64,000 bases of DNA, from positions 71,958,322 through 72,022,321 of the forward strand of contig OZ035961.1 in NCBI GenBank assembly GCA_964034945.1, written 5' to 3'. Below are positions 22,011-33,125 of the stretch, piece after piece. Position 1 is the first letter of the stretch; the number at the start of each line of letters is the position of its first letter. The position numbers were made by a program, and so were the translations under genes. The notes beneath the pieces were generated by a model. It searched no databases and was not told where the DNA came from. It saw only the letters and a program-made list of their open reading frames with translations. This DNA is from Chrysopilus asiliformis. Taxonomy: Eukaryota; Arthropoda; Insecta; Diptera; Rhagionidae.

Positions 22011-22528
22011 TCTATGATTAGGGATGCCAACGATACCTCGATTTTTGCAAAACATCGAGGTATCGTTGAAAAATATCGAGTTTTAACCTCGATGTTGAAC
22101 AGGCCGATATATCGAGGTATCCATGTTGCTATCCACGTGCGTTTTTGTTTTTGACACGTTGCTAGCACCTTACGCCTGGTGCCAAGAAAAACTGTTCGAA
22201 TTTGCCACTTTGGTGTCAGATGATTCTGACACCGGCTGTTCGAGTTTAGCTCTTTTGACTCTTGGTGGTAGCACCGCTGGACCTAGTCTTGGTACGGGAG
22301 CAAATGACACCAAGAAACGGTCGGTCGTTATTTTGAATCTTAAAGTTTTTTTTTTTGCAGACAAAAATCATGTTAGAAGAAAGGAAATGTGAAAGTCTCG
22401 ACGGGTAATTATTTATCAATCAAAACGAGCGATAGATACAGGCTAAATGGTAAAATATGATATTTTTTTGGAAATAGTAGATGACTTGATTAAAACTGAA
22501 TTGTCCCTCAAATTCTATAAATTCGATT

Positions 22529-24900
22529 TATAATAATAATAATAATAATAATATTTTATTCTTAGCCAAAGGAAATAATTTACAAATATGTTTTGCGCTA
22601 AATATATACTGACATAATAAATAGTTATTGTCTGTCAGGTTGGCACGACGGTAATAATATAAATATTTTTCTAATTGATACATTTTAAATGAGAAAAAAA
22701 AAAATATATATATATATAATAAAAATAATAAGATTAATAGTGAAGCACAAGAGCCTAGTGGTTTCAGTAGTACTAGGATTTCAGTTGAATTCGTCAAGTA
22801 ACAACTTTCTGTAGTTTAAAGCGTATACTGCGAACTGATAGAGTGCCATATAGTTACAGCAATTTAAGTGATCATAAAATTCGTCTCGGTTTAGTGTTTC
22901 CGCGCCTAAAAAATGTTGTCTAGCGGTCCTGTAGATCGGACACCTTGCTACGAAGTGGAAGGTATTCTCAGGTTCGTTCAGATTACATATTGTGCAGTCT
23001 GTGTTGTCATGATTGCTAAAGTGTCTACATTTGAGATCTATTAATCCTCCTCTAATTTTGATTATGGTTGAGATTATTTGAACCTTTATGCCCTAAACAC
23101 ATGTGCAGATTTTCTGCATGCAGAGCTGCACGCATATCTGCAGCTAAGATACATGAGCAGATTTTTTTGAAATTTAATCGCATCGGCTGCTATCAACAAT
23201 GGAAGAAGAATTGGCCAATTTTTATATTGGAAATGGATGGACCACCTTTGGAAATGGATGGATCACCTCATGTTCCTGAAAGACGTAGATAACGTCAATA
23301 CAAAGTATTGAATATTTTCTACTGGACTTTCCTTTTCCTTTTCTTTCCTTTTCTTTCCTTTTCTTTCCTTTTCTTTCATTTTCTTTCCTTTTCTTTCCTT
23401 TTCCACTGTGTACGAATTTAGTCCATAGTCTCTTTGCTAACAGTCGATTTTGCCAAACACCAAAAAAGAATCCTCGGTTGACATCACTAATTCTGCGCAG
23501 AGAAATTTGAATTTGAGATACCATGCAGCTCTGCGCTGCATGCAGAATTTACATGTGTTCCACTTCATATAAACGAGTGTATTTAAATTTCGCTGCATGC
23601 AGAATTCTGCACATATGTTTAGGGCATTAAGTTGTCATTGACGTAACCGGGTAGCTGCGAAAACTCTAGATTTCGGTATTCGGCATGGTGTTGGGATTGT
23701 TTGGCTAGCTGAATATGGTCTGCTCTATTCTTTTCTGATATCAGACTGAGTGCCTGGTTGTTTATCGGTTCCCAATCGGTATGTGGTGCAAAAGAGTCGA
23801 CTTGCATTCCTACCTTTTGAAAAATTACTTTCCATTCTTTTGCCCAGAAAACGTCTTCCTTAATAGTCTCCTCTAATAAAAGTCGAGGTAAGCGGCTAGA
23901 AGGGTACTTTAGTATTTTTCGGAGGTAATCAAAATGGGCTTTAAGAGTAACTTCGGAACTGCGCCCTAATCCTGTCTCTAAGTGAAGCATATAGTTGGGA
24001 GTGTTAGTGGGTAGCCGAAACATTTTCTTGTGGAAGAAGCGCTGAAGCTGTTCGACTTGATTGTGTCTGTAAACAAATAACCCCATATTTGTGCAGCGTA
24101 ATGCATGATCGTTCTAGTTGTTGTTTCGTATATTTTGAGCTTTTTGGACAGACTTTTTTTGACTTTTTAATGCCAGGGTTCTTAATGAAATTAGACCACA
24201 CAGAATTCAAAGCGTTTTTTGAGCAGGTTAATTTTTCGTCCATATGTTTTTTGAGTGAAAGGTTAAAAGACATAGTAACACCCAGATACTTATATTCATT
24301 AATTGTTTCTATCTCACCGTTACCATAGTGCCAGCGTAGTGAAGACGATATCCTAGCACTTTTCCTAAAGACCATGACTTTGGACTTATTGAGGTTAACA
24401 TTTAAAGACCACCGCGAACATTATTCGTAAAGTTTATCGATCATGTCTCGTAAAACATTGGGGTCCTCTGCTAGGATAGCCAGATCGTCTGCATACTTCA
24501 TTATTCGTATAGTATGGCCCCCAATCACTACACCCCCTGGGAGAGCATCATCGATATCGTTGATGTATATCGAGAAAAGAAGTGGGCTCAATACACAACC
24601 TTGTTTCACCTCTTGGTGTACTTCGAAAAAATCGGAGAGGGTAACTCCGTCCCAAACCGATGAGTTTGTATTGACATATAGCAGTTTTAATATGCGCAAC
24701 ATTTTTGAGGAAATACTGATCTGTGAGAGCTTATAGAATAGTGCCTCCCTGTTTATTGTATCGAAGGCTGAGCTGAAGTCTATAAAGAACACGAAGAGCT
24801 TTTTATTTTCCATCAGTCTTAAGTGAGCTATGCTGAACAGACTAAAGATGTTATCGAGGGTTGACTACCCCCTTTCGATTATGCCTGTATTGATTTACAT
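22529..24900 (-). pseudogene. Non-LTR retrotransposon (LINE), 5'-truncated
   Basis: Minus strand from right to left: STLDNIFSLFSI, reverse transcriptase FFIDFSSAFDTINREALFYK, KQGCVLSPLLFSIYINDI and KYADDLAILAED (catalytic YADD intact), then INEYKYLGVTMSFNLSLKKH, and a C-terminal part with a C-x2-C-x8-H-x4-C finger (CTICNLNEPENTFHFVARC) ending in DEFN-stop near 22792. A simple ATT/TAA repeat (22529-22551) forms the 3' tail. Stops (24421) and frameshifts (about 24080) plus a MITE at 23089 break the frame. Only the RT-to-tail half is present, the usual 5' truncation. Clade not assigned. Confidence 0.9.
23089..23626. mobile_element. Harbinger-like MITE inside the LINE
   Basis: Ends TGCCCTAAACACATGTGCAG and CTGCACATATGTTTAGGGCA flanked by TTA (23086-23088, 23627-23629). 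The LINE reading frame runs on across the two flanks once the element and one TTA are discounted, which confirms the boundaries. Contains a CTTTTCTTTC microsatellite (23326-23402). A partial copy is at 48978-49231. Confidence 0.9.
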
Positions 24901-25245
24901 TAAATCCTGTGACCGAAGAAAGTCACTGTTCTTTGGTTGTGCGGCACTAGATTCTCCAAATAGCAAAGCTCATATAATTAAAATAATCTCCATATCTTTA
25001 GCTTCCAATTGTGCAGCATAATATTCATCAAATTCTTTCAATAATTGATGAATAACAGCAAAACTTAATCCAAGAATTGACCGGCGATCTCCCATTATGA
25101 AGGTTTTGACAGTTCTTCACTCCGGCATACTCGAACACGGGGACAGCACTCTTGGTAGCAGACTTCATTTTTGACAGGTAGCAATTGCTTCGGTGCCATG
25201 ACTCTGGTGCCAAAAACGAAAACGCCCCACGATGTTAGAACATTA

Positions 25246-25685
25246 AGCCCATAACAGATTGACCGGCAGTAGCAGTAGCAGTAAATAGAGAAATGCTGTT
25301 CGTTGAAACACATTGGATTTCACATGCAGTGGCAGCAACATTTTGACATTCGGTTACTAGTGTCTCAGATTTCAGATCAAATTCAGTTTTATTGTTTTTT
25401 TGTTAATGATGTTGCAAAAATATAATTTATTAAGCACACACTAAGTCTTCAAAGAAACTGAGTAGATTTTTTCTTTAGCTTTCAAATGTTTTTATATCGT
25501 TTGGCGCTTTTTTTGAAGAACCTAACCTCACTAAAATTTGCTGCATGTGCACATGCAGCAAAATTAGGATTTGAGATGACCGAGCAGCAAAAATATTTTC
25601 ACTGCATGTGTCGCCATGTTGTCGGATTTCAGCCAATCAGAACATTTTGCTGCCACTGCTACTGCCGGTCAATCTGTTACGGACT
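25246..25685. mobile_element. Harbinger-like MITE, family F4, complete copy
   Basis: AGCCCATAACAGATTGACCG ... CGGTCAATCTGTTACGGACT, flanked by TTA (25243-25245, 25686-25688). The empty site is intact at 37450-37452 in the second hAT copy. Contains CAGCCAATCAGAACATTTTG near the right end. Confidence 0.92.
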
Positions 25686-26202
25686 TTACTCTTCATAAAA
25701 TTAGTAGAGAAACTAATTTTAGGACTAGAGGAACTAGTTTTTAGATAGATTTAATATAGCCACTCTACTTAAAGATTTGTTTAAATTTTCTTTGGTATCA
25801 ATTTTCGGTTTCATCTTTCTACAAGATTTCGCAAAAAATAACAGAGCTAGCCATGAATTTTTACAGAGAAGTTTGGTCGTGATGTGGAAATCCGTTAACC
25901 GGAAGTAACCAAAACGGCGGCTTTTTAAGAACTATGCGGTTTTTTGCGATTTATTCCGAAACTAACCATTTTCCAGTAGTCTTATGCATTACAAAACTTG
26001 GAGACAATAAAATTTTCTACATTGATGTCTTTTACTAGAACTCCGTTATGAAGATATGCCGGTATTTCAAAAAAATAGTTTTTTGCGAATATCTCAAAGA
26101 CTAACGGGTTTTTGGTGGTTCAACGTATAAGAAGAATTAAAACCGTGTTAATTCTACCGCGTTAATTCCCACAGGAGAGCATCCGGCTAAATTATTTATT
26201 AA

Positions 26203-26828
26203 CCCTGGACCCGTGTACTTGGGCACTGAGTGCCCAGAACGATTTTCGAACCGAAATTAACCATATTTTTAATAAAGAATATGATGAAATGCAATATATT
26301 TCTGAAAGATACTGAAATTTAGAGTACAAAAGCAAAAAAAAAAAATCCAAATTGCATATCTTCGGGGGGGTTGTGGAAGGTGTCAAAAAAAAAGCGTAAT
26401 ATCGTGTACTTGGGCACTCAGTGCCCAAGTCAGTACATTTTGTATGAATTTTGTTTTTATTTTGATTACAGCTTTGGGTTTTCCCCCTTTTATGATTTTT
26501 CTTGTATGCAGATATTATATTGTATTGTTATATTATTTATATTATAATATTTATATTGTATTGTTGTCATGTATTGCATTTTCTTTCGTGGAGTACATGG
26601 TTTGTTGGAGAAATCGAGTACCAGATTCGCGAGCTTACAAGGTGGTCTATATTCTCAGTCGATTTTTGCAAATTATATTTTCCCATTGTATTTCTACTTG
26701 TTTAACGAATAAACCAATTTTTATGGTTTTTAAACAAACCAGCCATACATTTTCTATTGGAATTGCATCTGGGCACTGAGTGCCCAAGTACACGATAAAT
26801 GGAAGTTTTATAGTACACGGGTCCAGGG
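26203..26828. mobile_element. piggyBac-like MITE, TTAA target
   Basis: Perfect 16-bp ends CCCTGGACCCGTGTAC / GTACACGGGTCCAGGG flanked by TTAA (26199-26202, 26829-26832). Palindromes GGGCACT-n-AGTGCCC occur just inside the left end, near 26410 and near 26770. No coding frame. The matching place in the second hAT copy lacks it. Confidence 0.92.
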
Positions 26829-26917
26829 TTAAATTTAACTTTTTCAAAACATCAGAAAAACATCGAGGTATCGATATATCGAGGTTTTATGAACGATGTT
26901 GCATCCCTATCTATGAT

Positions 26918-27106
26918 AGCCGGAAATCGTGTATAAAACTGAAAAACACTCTATTGTGGAATACCTGTCTGGGAAATATGACCAAACGAATTACCTCCGA
27001 TTGTTCAATTTTAATGGGTTGGTGTTATCTCTTAAAATCCTTATTTGCAACATATTTTTTGACCTGTCGTCTCATTTTCATCAATTGACCACATATCAAA
27101 GAAAAC
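26918..27106. other. Short unassigned spacer
   Basis: Sequence between the right target copy of hAT A and the F3 MITE; nothing recognised. Confidence 0.35.
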
Positions 27107-27109
27107 TAA

Positions 27110-27552
27110 CACCGCGTCTTGATTAACAATTTTTTATCCCAAGAAATATCTCACCGCAATGAGATTTTTTTGACAGCTGGGACGAAAATATCTTGAAATT
27201 TTATTTCTCAAGATGGCGATGAAAAGAAAACACCTAGTCGCCGCTTTCGCAATTAATGCAATACGTGAAATTGAAAAGGCTGAAACAGAAGAACAGACGA
27301 AAAGAAAAACCTCATAATGTTATTCTCTTCCAAAGCCTTTTGTATCGTATTGTTTGTAAAAATTAGTTATTTTCACAACTACTTGTCGGGAGAATTTAGA
27401 TTCCGCCATCTTGAATCAGGAAATTCCAAGAAATTTTGCAATTGCAAGATTTCAAGAAATTTATCTCTGGGATTTTTTCTCGCCGTCAACTCGAGCTCTG
27501 ATTGGTCAATCAAAAATCTCTGCGATGAAAAATCCCAAATGAAGACACGGTG
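27110..27552 (+). mobile_element. Harbinger-like MITE, family F3, copy 3
   Basis: Complete, flanked by TAA (27107-27109, 27553-27555). Contains the short MAMKRKHLVAA frame and CTCTGATTGGTCAATCAAAA. Confidence 0.88.
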
Positions 27553-27715
27553 TAATAGAAAACACACAAATAAACCTGAAAATTGTTGTCTTCCTTATAC
27601 TATTAACCATAAATTTATGGTCGCTGGAAACGGTTGATAGTTATCAATAAGGTTGACACGATTGATATTCGTAATACCAATGTATCAACTTAGTTGATAA
27701 TTATCAACTAACAAC

Positions 27716-28070
27716 TTGCTTAAATTTAACAATCACATCAAGATAACCCTGAAAAGAGCCAATGGTATCTATCTCAATTTAGCATCTCTGATGCACTACA
27801 AAAGCAAATTATTCCCAAAAACCAAGCTGCTTTTTTATAAACAAATCATCAGGCCGGTGATTTCATACAGCTTTCCCTGCTGGTTTTCCTTATCCACAAC
27901 ATGGGCAAAAAAATAGAACTTTTTGAGAGAAAGATTATCCGAAACTGGGTATCTATGAAATTTAAATCCGTAAATAGGTATTACCACTGAATAGTAATTG
28001 AATGGAAAGCTCTAACAAAATTTTTTCTGTTGGGAGCATACATCCGAAGATTTCTATAGCTGTTACATGA
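27716..28070 (+). pseudogene. LINE fragment, region downstream of the RT core
   Basis: The + frame reads LKFNNHIKITLKRANGIYLN, then KTKLLFYKQIIRPVISYSFP followed by CW. The K-x-x-LL-YKQIIRPxxxY block is typical of Jockey-like non-LTR elements after the YADD domain. The frame stops at 27916 and continues in another frame (KIELFERKIIRNWVSM). Both sides are missing, so it is a short dead fragment, unrelated in sequence to the LINE at 22.5-24.9 kb. Confidence 0.75.
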
Positions 28071-28079
28071 CAGTGTACA

Positions 28080-29010
28080 TGAACACTGAGCGATTTGGCG
28101 GTGTGTAGCCGATGTGTCACGATGGATTCCCATGTGTCACTTGAAATGAAAGCAAATCAAAACAAAACCGGGTAATGGAAATGTTTTATGGATAATTTGA
28201 TATTTCCATTAAATATTAGCGATGTTCTAATGTGTTGAAAGGTGTTAAATTTAATTTAGTTTTAGTTTTCAATTGTTTTAAGGCCCGTTCATGTGCAATT
28301 CTGTCGATCTTTCGTTATACTTTACCTTTCTGTTGTTGATGGGACTCGCAAAAACTTTCTGTTTGGGTTTTTAATGGAATTAGCGGAACATTCCTTCACT
28401 AAATAGTGGTGAATTTGTGATTTATTCATTTTGATGTGAAAAATTATGCAATGTTAACACGCTAAAATGTGATTATCTATCAAAATCAATCGTTGCAATG
28501 AAATGAATCAATGTTGCAATGAAATGTCATGTAAAATGTAAACAAAAGTGCCAGCACTTTTCTGTATGAATTGTAAAAGGGAATTCTATTTGATTTTTTT
28601 TGGTCGAGTGTATGACAGCAGAAAGGGGAAGTGAGATAAAAAACTTGATTTCTATAGTGTAGTGCTTACTCTAGTGGACGTTAATGAGGAAAGGCCTTAC
28701 CACAGTATACAGTAAGCAAACTCTAAAATAACCCAATTTACTATGTAAGAGTAAAAAGAACATACCATATTCATAGGCAGAAAACACGAGAGCAAACAGC
28801 ACAACCATATATGCGTGTAACCGAAAATTTGTAAATAAAAGCGACACAGCTGATCGGTATCTTTTGCATTTCGCAATGTGTTTTGCGTGAAATTTAGTCG
28901 GCATAAAGATTAAATGCTAAATAAAATAGCAGCGGAATACACGAAATAGTATGGAAAAATACTAAATTATAAACTTTCTGTTTAAATCACTCACTTCATT
29001 TCACAGGAAA
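28080..29010. other. Unassigned region with a dispersed repeat
   Basis: The stretch 28600-28720 (ATGACAGCAGAAAGGGGAAG, TCTATAGTGTAGTGCTTACT, CAGTATACAGTAAGCAAACT) recurs in part at 51700-51830 (inverted) and 33065-33125 (inverted). The nature of this repeat is not known. The rest shows nothing. Confidence 0.5.
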
Positions 29011-29019
29011 TTATAAAAA

Positions 29020-29119
29020 ATGAACACCGGCAAACGACGCATATCTTGCTGTGTCCCATCATGTGGGGTGACTAATTCGGATAGTTTTTCACTTTTCCGT
29101 TTTCCCCGAGACAAAGAAA
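29020..29119 (+). CDS. THAP-domain protein, first coding exon
   Basis: ATG at 29020 opens MNTGKRRISCCVPSCGVT followed by NSDSFSLFRFPRDKER; the codon AGG overlaps GTAAAA, a plausible splice donor at about 29116. CC-x-P-x-C then an FRFP motif is the start of the C2CH THAP zinc finger, found in host DNA-binding proteins and in P-element transposases. The rest of the finger (the tryptophan, the second Cys and the His) must lie on later exons, which I did not find; a MITE and a hAT element fill the sequence that follows. Could be a live gene with a large intron or a remnant. Confidence 0.65.
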
Positions 29120-29322
29120 GGTAAAATCTTTTTAGCTGAGAGCTGAGTTGGAGAAAGTTAAATTTAATTGTAATTTAAGAACGCGATAAAGTTAACCGAG
29201 ACGGTTACAACTGTCAATCAACCAGTGGCGGCTTTATAGGGGAGGCAACGGAGGCATTGCCTCCTCATAACATTTTATAAAAATGTTTTTCTAACGTATG
29301 CCTTTAATTTTTTATACCATAA

Positions 29323-29716
29323 GAGCCTGTTCACATTGGTTGAAATAGTCCACCTAAATAGGACGGTTGAAATATTGCTCGTGTTCAGATTGAGACTATT
29401 TGAACCAGTAGCTGTGAGCAATCAGACTGGCGTGAAACAGTTGGGAAACGGAACATTTCTAAAGAATTGCAAGTAATACGTGGCTGCCTTTTGCTCTGCG
29501 ACGTGTTGCATCGACGACGACCGAAACAATAATGACAATGGAACACATTCAGTGTGGCAGCCAACCAATCAGAGCACGACAGGCGGAACTCTGAGAATGG
29601 AGTTTTTAGTTTTGAGGATGATTTTCCTATCAGCAGTCCCACTTGCTGACCTTGCCCTAATGTTGCCAGTTTCTGTCCTATTTAGGCGGACTATTTCAAC
29701 CAATGTGAACAGGCTC
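29323..29716 (+). mobile_element. Harbinger-like MITE, family F1 (394 bp)
   Basis: GAGCCTGTTCACATTGGTTG ... CAACCAATGTGAACAGGCTC flanked by TAA (29320-29322, 29717-29719). Contains CAGCCAACCAATCAGAGCAC. Very close to 5006-5399, inverted. Confidence 0.9.
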
Positions 29717-29821
29717 TAATGGACTGAATAAAAATCTGTATGTTCAGAAAATAATAATTTAAAAGAAAATCCTATTCTCTAATGTCGAATTCTCTAAAAC
29801 ATAAACTACAAATTCTCTTCA

Positions 29822-30016
29822 TAGAGGCTACCGATTCGTACAAATACTTTCATACAGCTTTTGCTAAGCACAAGCATCGGAGGCTAGCCTCTATGAAGAG
29901 ATTTTTTTACGGAGATTGGTGTTCGTATTCTATATGCGGTTATGCTTCTGCTTAGCAAAACCTGTATGAAAGTATTTGTACGAATCGGCTAGCCTCTATG
30001 AAGAGATTTTTTTACG
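29822..30016. repeat. Hairpin repeat
   Basis: GATTCGTACAAATACTTTCA near 29832 returns as its complement near 29965-29985, and CTCTATGAAGAGATTTTTTT occurs twice in direct orientation (29889, 29993). No target duplication established. Confidence 0.6.
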
Positions 30017-30459
30017 GCGCCTAAAGTTAGTTAAAATTAAAGTTAGTTTTTGAAGCCTAAAGTTAGTCTCAAGCTTGTGAAATTTGAATTTCGCGGCAAA
30101 CGAAATTTGAATTTCGCGACTGTTTCGTACCGCCGGAAGATCCTAACCTAAAAATAAATCAACATTTAAAATTACTATTAAATATACATTGAGATAAAAA
30201 CTTACCAAAACGAATCTCATTTCTTATCCATGCACCTGGAATACCTGGAATAATCAAACTAAAATTATAAATTGTAACATAAAAAATTACCTTTCATCCT
30301 GGATCAATAGCAACGATCACAAAATAAACAAACCTAAAATAAACGAAACTCAAATGTCAAACTCGCTAAATAAAATTAAAACATTTGAAAGGTTTTGACT
30401 TAGAGGTGCTAAGTTCTGTCAGATGTTTCTAGAAGATCGAACACATCCGGTAGAGTGCC

Positions 30460-30467
30460 TATAAAAA
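30460..30467 (+). promoter_or_regulatory. TATA-box-like site upstream of the 60-bp array
   Basis: CTATAAAAACAGAG followed about 20 bp downstream by CTCAGCACCATCAGA. The arrangement suggests the promoter of an LTR, but no LTR boundaries could be fixed. Confidence 0.3.
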
Positions 30468-30523
30468 CAGAGTAACACACTCAGCACCATCAGAATTCAT
30501 CCAGCTGTCGAAGGATTCCGATC

Positions 30524-30860
30524 TACCAGCTCTGACTGGTCAACCGCTGTTTTTGCAGCCAACCGTCGTTTTTGCGACAAACCTACCAGCTTTGACTGGT
30601 CAACCGCTGTTTTCGCAGCCAACCGTCGTTTTTGCGACAAACCTACCTGGTTTGACTGGTCAACCGCTGTTTTTGCAGCCAACCGTCGTTTTCGCGACAA
30701 ATCTACCAGCTTTGACTGGTCAACCGCTGTTTTTGCAGCCAACCGTCGTTTTTGCGACAAATCTACCAGCTTTGACTGGTCAACCGCTGTGGTTGCAGCC
30801 AACCGTCGTTTTTGCGACCAACATACCAGCCGTGCCTGGTCAACCGCTATTTAGTCAACC
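30524..30860. repeat. 60-bp minisatellite, about 5.5 units
   Basis: Unit begins CTACCAGCTTTGACTGGTCA and contains AACCGTCGTTTTTGCGACAA. Because 60 is a multiple of three it is open in frames on both strands (20-residue protein repeats), but nothing indicates translation. Confidence 0.92.
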
Positions 30861-31549
30861 CATCAGCCGTGTCTGGCACATTATTTTATAATCAACGCAG
30901 TACCGAGAATTACAACAATATTGGATTCCGCATCAGAATTTGAAATCATCATTAAATTATTACTAAACGCAAATTTTATAACTTTGAATTAATGTCACTA
31001 GTATTATTGTAAAGGATTTAATTATTTACAAACATTTCATTTAACAACTTTGACGATTTAAAATTGATTGAATTATATATATATTAAAATTGAAAATATA
31101 AAGTTAATATATTTTACAATTAAAAGTGCTGGTTTCTTATTTGTTTCTGTTCCGATTATACGTTTACTCGAGCTGTGCGTAAACAGCGACCTTATACAGT
31201 TCAGTGAATGCGTTCAAGTACGATAAAGAGGGAAATATTTTTGGGACCATTTTTCAGTAGAGCTTTGTATGGTGACAGTTGTTCTATGTTATATAGTTCT
31301 GTGGTCGTATCATAAAAAAATTTATAGAACTAAAAAAAACTTTGCCTCCTCATTTCAAATATACACGAGCCGCCACTGCAATCAACTGTCAATTCGTCTC
31401 GTAATTTCGAATGAGTTTTGTGCAGAATAATGGAGTATTTTATTGTGGTCCTTGTAAATGAAAAATACGACATCAAGAAGAATTCTATTTCTTTAAATGT
31501 ATTGTTGTGCATATCACCGCTGTCAAAGTTAACCAAATCGCGTTCTTTT

Positions 31550-32251
31550 AATCAGAGTTAACGTCGGTAAAATTTCAACTTTGGCAATCAGCTGTTCTAA
31601 CTTTGACAAACCCAACCTTTACTTTACTCGGGAATAAAGGAACGCACCCCAGAGCAACTGAAAGAAACAATTGCAAACGGCATTGCCAAATCTGATTTTT
31701 CTGCTGTTGATTTTATATTTCAGAGGAGGGAAATTTAAAAATTGAAATCTGTTTTGACCACCATTTCTTATAAAAGTACAAACATTCTTCATTTTAGCTT
31801 GAAAATTTGGATAGAAAATTTAAATTGTCAGGATGTAGTAGAAAAGCAATTAATATCAAATCTTCGGTCCGTCAAAATCATTTTACAAACGACGTGATGC
31901 TAATTTCAAAGCAATAATGACGTTTGAGAAAAAATGCAGTACCAGTTTGGACTGAATTTCTAATTTTCTATATTCAAGCGAACATAATTTGCAACTTTTT
32001 TTAGAATTGTATTTAATTTCTAAGGCAAAAAATACATTTCGCAACTGACTAATCTGGTAACGTCGTTGCGGCTCTCATCTTTAACAGTATATTTCTTTCT
32101 CTGTTTCACTTTTATTAGATTCCTTTGTGGTCATATTGCTTGTTCATTCTTTGTACCCTAAAAATTTAAGATTTTTCTAACCAATTAGAGTGCCTAGATT
32201 TTGGTATTTCTGGGTTATTCGTTTTCGGTTACACAGGTTATTTTCACATTT
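31550..32251. other. Unassigned spacer
   Basis: AT-rich, no frame, no terminal repeats noticed. Confidence 0.35.
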
Positions 32252-32254
32252 AAT

Positions 32255-33058
32255 GGGCATTTCCACACACAGTTGTAACGACAACTCATAACGACAACCA
32301 GTTCGAGTCCACACGCTGTTGTTACCAGTTGTGTCAGTTTTGTATGTGTGAGTGCGAATATTGGCATTGTGGTTTGAACGTGAGTGGAGAAGCATCGTAG
32401 TGTGAGAAATCATAATTTCACCCATGGAAAAATTTTATTGCTGTTTACTTGTGTTAGTGCATGCAGAACTTTTGGTCACTCTTGAACTTCGCCTAAACTT
32501 TCATGACCACGATTACACAGGCTTAGTGTGGCGCCACAAATCGACTCTTTACGGGCGAGGGACGAAGTGGGAACGATGACACGAAAAGTCGAACCCAAAC
32601 TAAAAATTTCAGTTGCTCAAGGAGCGGTACGAATGCTGATTGGCTGATTCATTTCCACTTGTTACAAAAAAATCATTTACTCTGTGATCGTCGTAGAGTG
32701 CGTACATGTTGTTTAGCTAAAATTGGTTTATTCAATGGCAAACTGGAATAAAAGTCAGACAACGGCTTTGATTGAAGCATACGAGCAACACCCCGGTGTA
32801 TCTGACACTCACAAACACGAAATTAAATACAAAAAAAAACTTTTCACAAACACGAAATTAAAAACAAAATGGCCCAATTTCCATTCGTTTCATTTTCGTT
32901 TGGGTTCAGCTCAACCTGTGTAATCACGAGAGATTCAGTGTGGAAGCTCAGTGTGTCTGCGTCTAATCGTGGTCCATCACTTGCAGAACCCCCTCCACTA
33001 GTCACTGACCAATCAGAACCCGATCCGCAGATGCAAGAATACACGTGTGGAAAGGCCC
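32255..33058. mobile_element. Harbinger-like MITE, family F6, copy 1 with nested MITE
   Basis: GGGCATTTCCACAC ... GTGTGGAAAGGCCC flanked by AAT (32252-32254, 33059-33061). Without the insertion it is 331 bp, as the copies at 46664 and 47149. CACTGACCAATCAGAACCCG lies near the right end. Confidence 0.88.
32505..32974 (+). mobile_element. Harbinger-derived MITE, family F7, with Myb/SANT start
   Basis: GACCACGATTACACAGG ... CTAATCGTGGTC flanked by CAT (32502-32504, 32975-32977); the two other F6 copies show the uninterrupted site. An ATG at 32735 opens MANWNKSQTTALIEAYEQHP followed by GVSD, the first helix of a Myb/SANT-like domain, before the frame decays. A CCAAT box (complement ATTGG, 32638-32642) is about 93 bp upstream of that ATG. 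Confidence 0.85.
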
Positions 33059-33064
33059 AATGTA

Positions 33065-33125
33065 TGAAGTTTGTTTACTGTATACTGTGGCCTTACTTTC
33101 CATTCTATATAATAGTTGTTCCGTG
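33065..33125. repeat. Dispersed repeat, partial copy
   Basis: TTTACTGTATACTGTGGCCT and CCATTCTATATAATAGTTGT match inverted parts of 28690-28720 and 51700-51725. Confidence 0.45.

Larger units (their letters stand above)
22138..25226. mobile_element. TIR element of unknown superfamily, CCACG duplication
   Basis: Ends TGCGTTTTTGTTTTTGACAC and GTGCCAAAAACGAAAACGCC are inverted, and CCACG is present on both sides (22133-22137, 25227-25231) while the empty copy has it once. Minus-strand bases just inside the right end give a short frame MGDRRSILGLSFAVIHQLLK...; I do not recognise it. Most of the length is an inserted LINE. Confidence 0.65.
22019..26909. mobile_element. hAT-type element A (core of about 720 bp) with three primary insertions
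   Basis: Left end TAGGGATGCCAACGATACCT, right end ...CGATGTTGCATCCCTA, flanked by the 8-bp duplication TCTATGAT (22011-22018, 26910-26917). Its core is the reverse complement of 36810-37582. Compared with that copy, three blocks are extra, each bounded by its own target duplication: 22138-25226, 25246-25685 and 26203-26828. No transposase remains in the core; the repeated ATATCGAGGTATCG words form subterminal inverted repeats. Confidence 0.93.
29223..31378. mobile_element. hAT element, CAGTGGCGGCT ends
   Basis: CAGTGGCGGCT ... AGCCGCCACTG flanked by CAATCAAC on both sides (29215-29222, 31379-31386). No transposase; filled with an F1 MITE, a hairpin repeat and a 60-bp minisatellite. Confidence 0.92.
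29178..31546. mobile_element. Small MITE (about 200 bp) split by a hAT
   Basis: AGAACGCGATAAAGTTAAC (from 29178) and GTTAACCAAATCGCGTTCT (to 31546) are inverted, with TTTA on both sides. The hAT 29223-31378 sits inside. Confidence 0.55.

Noticed and set aside
22680..22730. AT-dinucleotide run as a regulatory element
   Set aside because: Simple microsatellite in the 3' region of the LINE.
30497..30891. Repetitive proteins on both strands (20-residue repeats)
   Set aside because: A 60-bp minisatellite stays open by periodicity; no start context or homologue supports translation.
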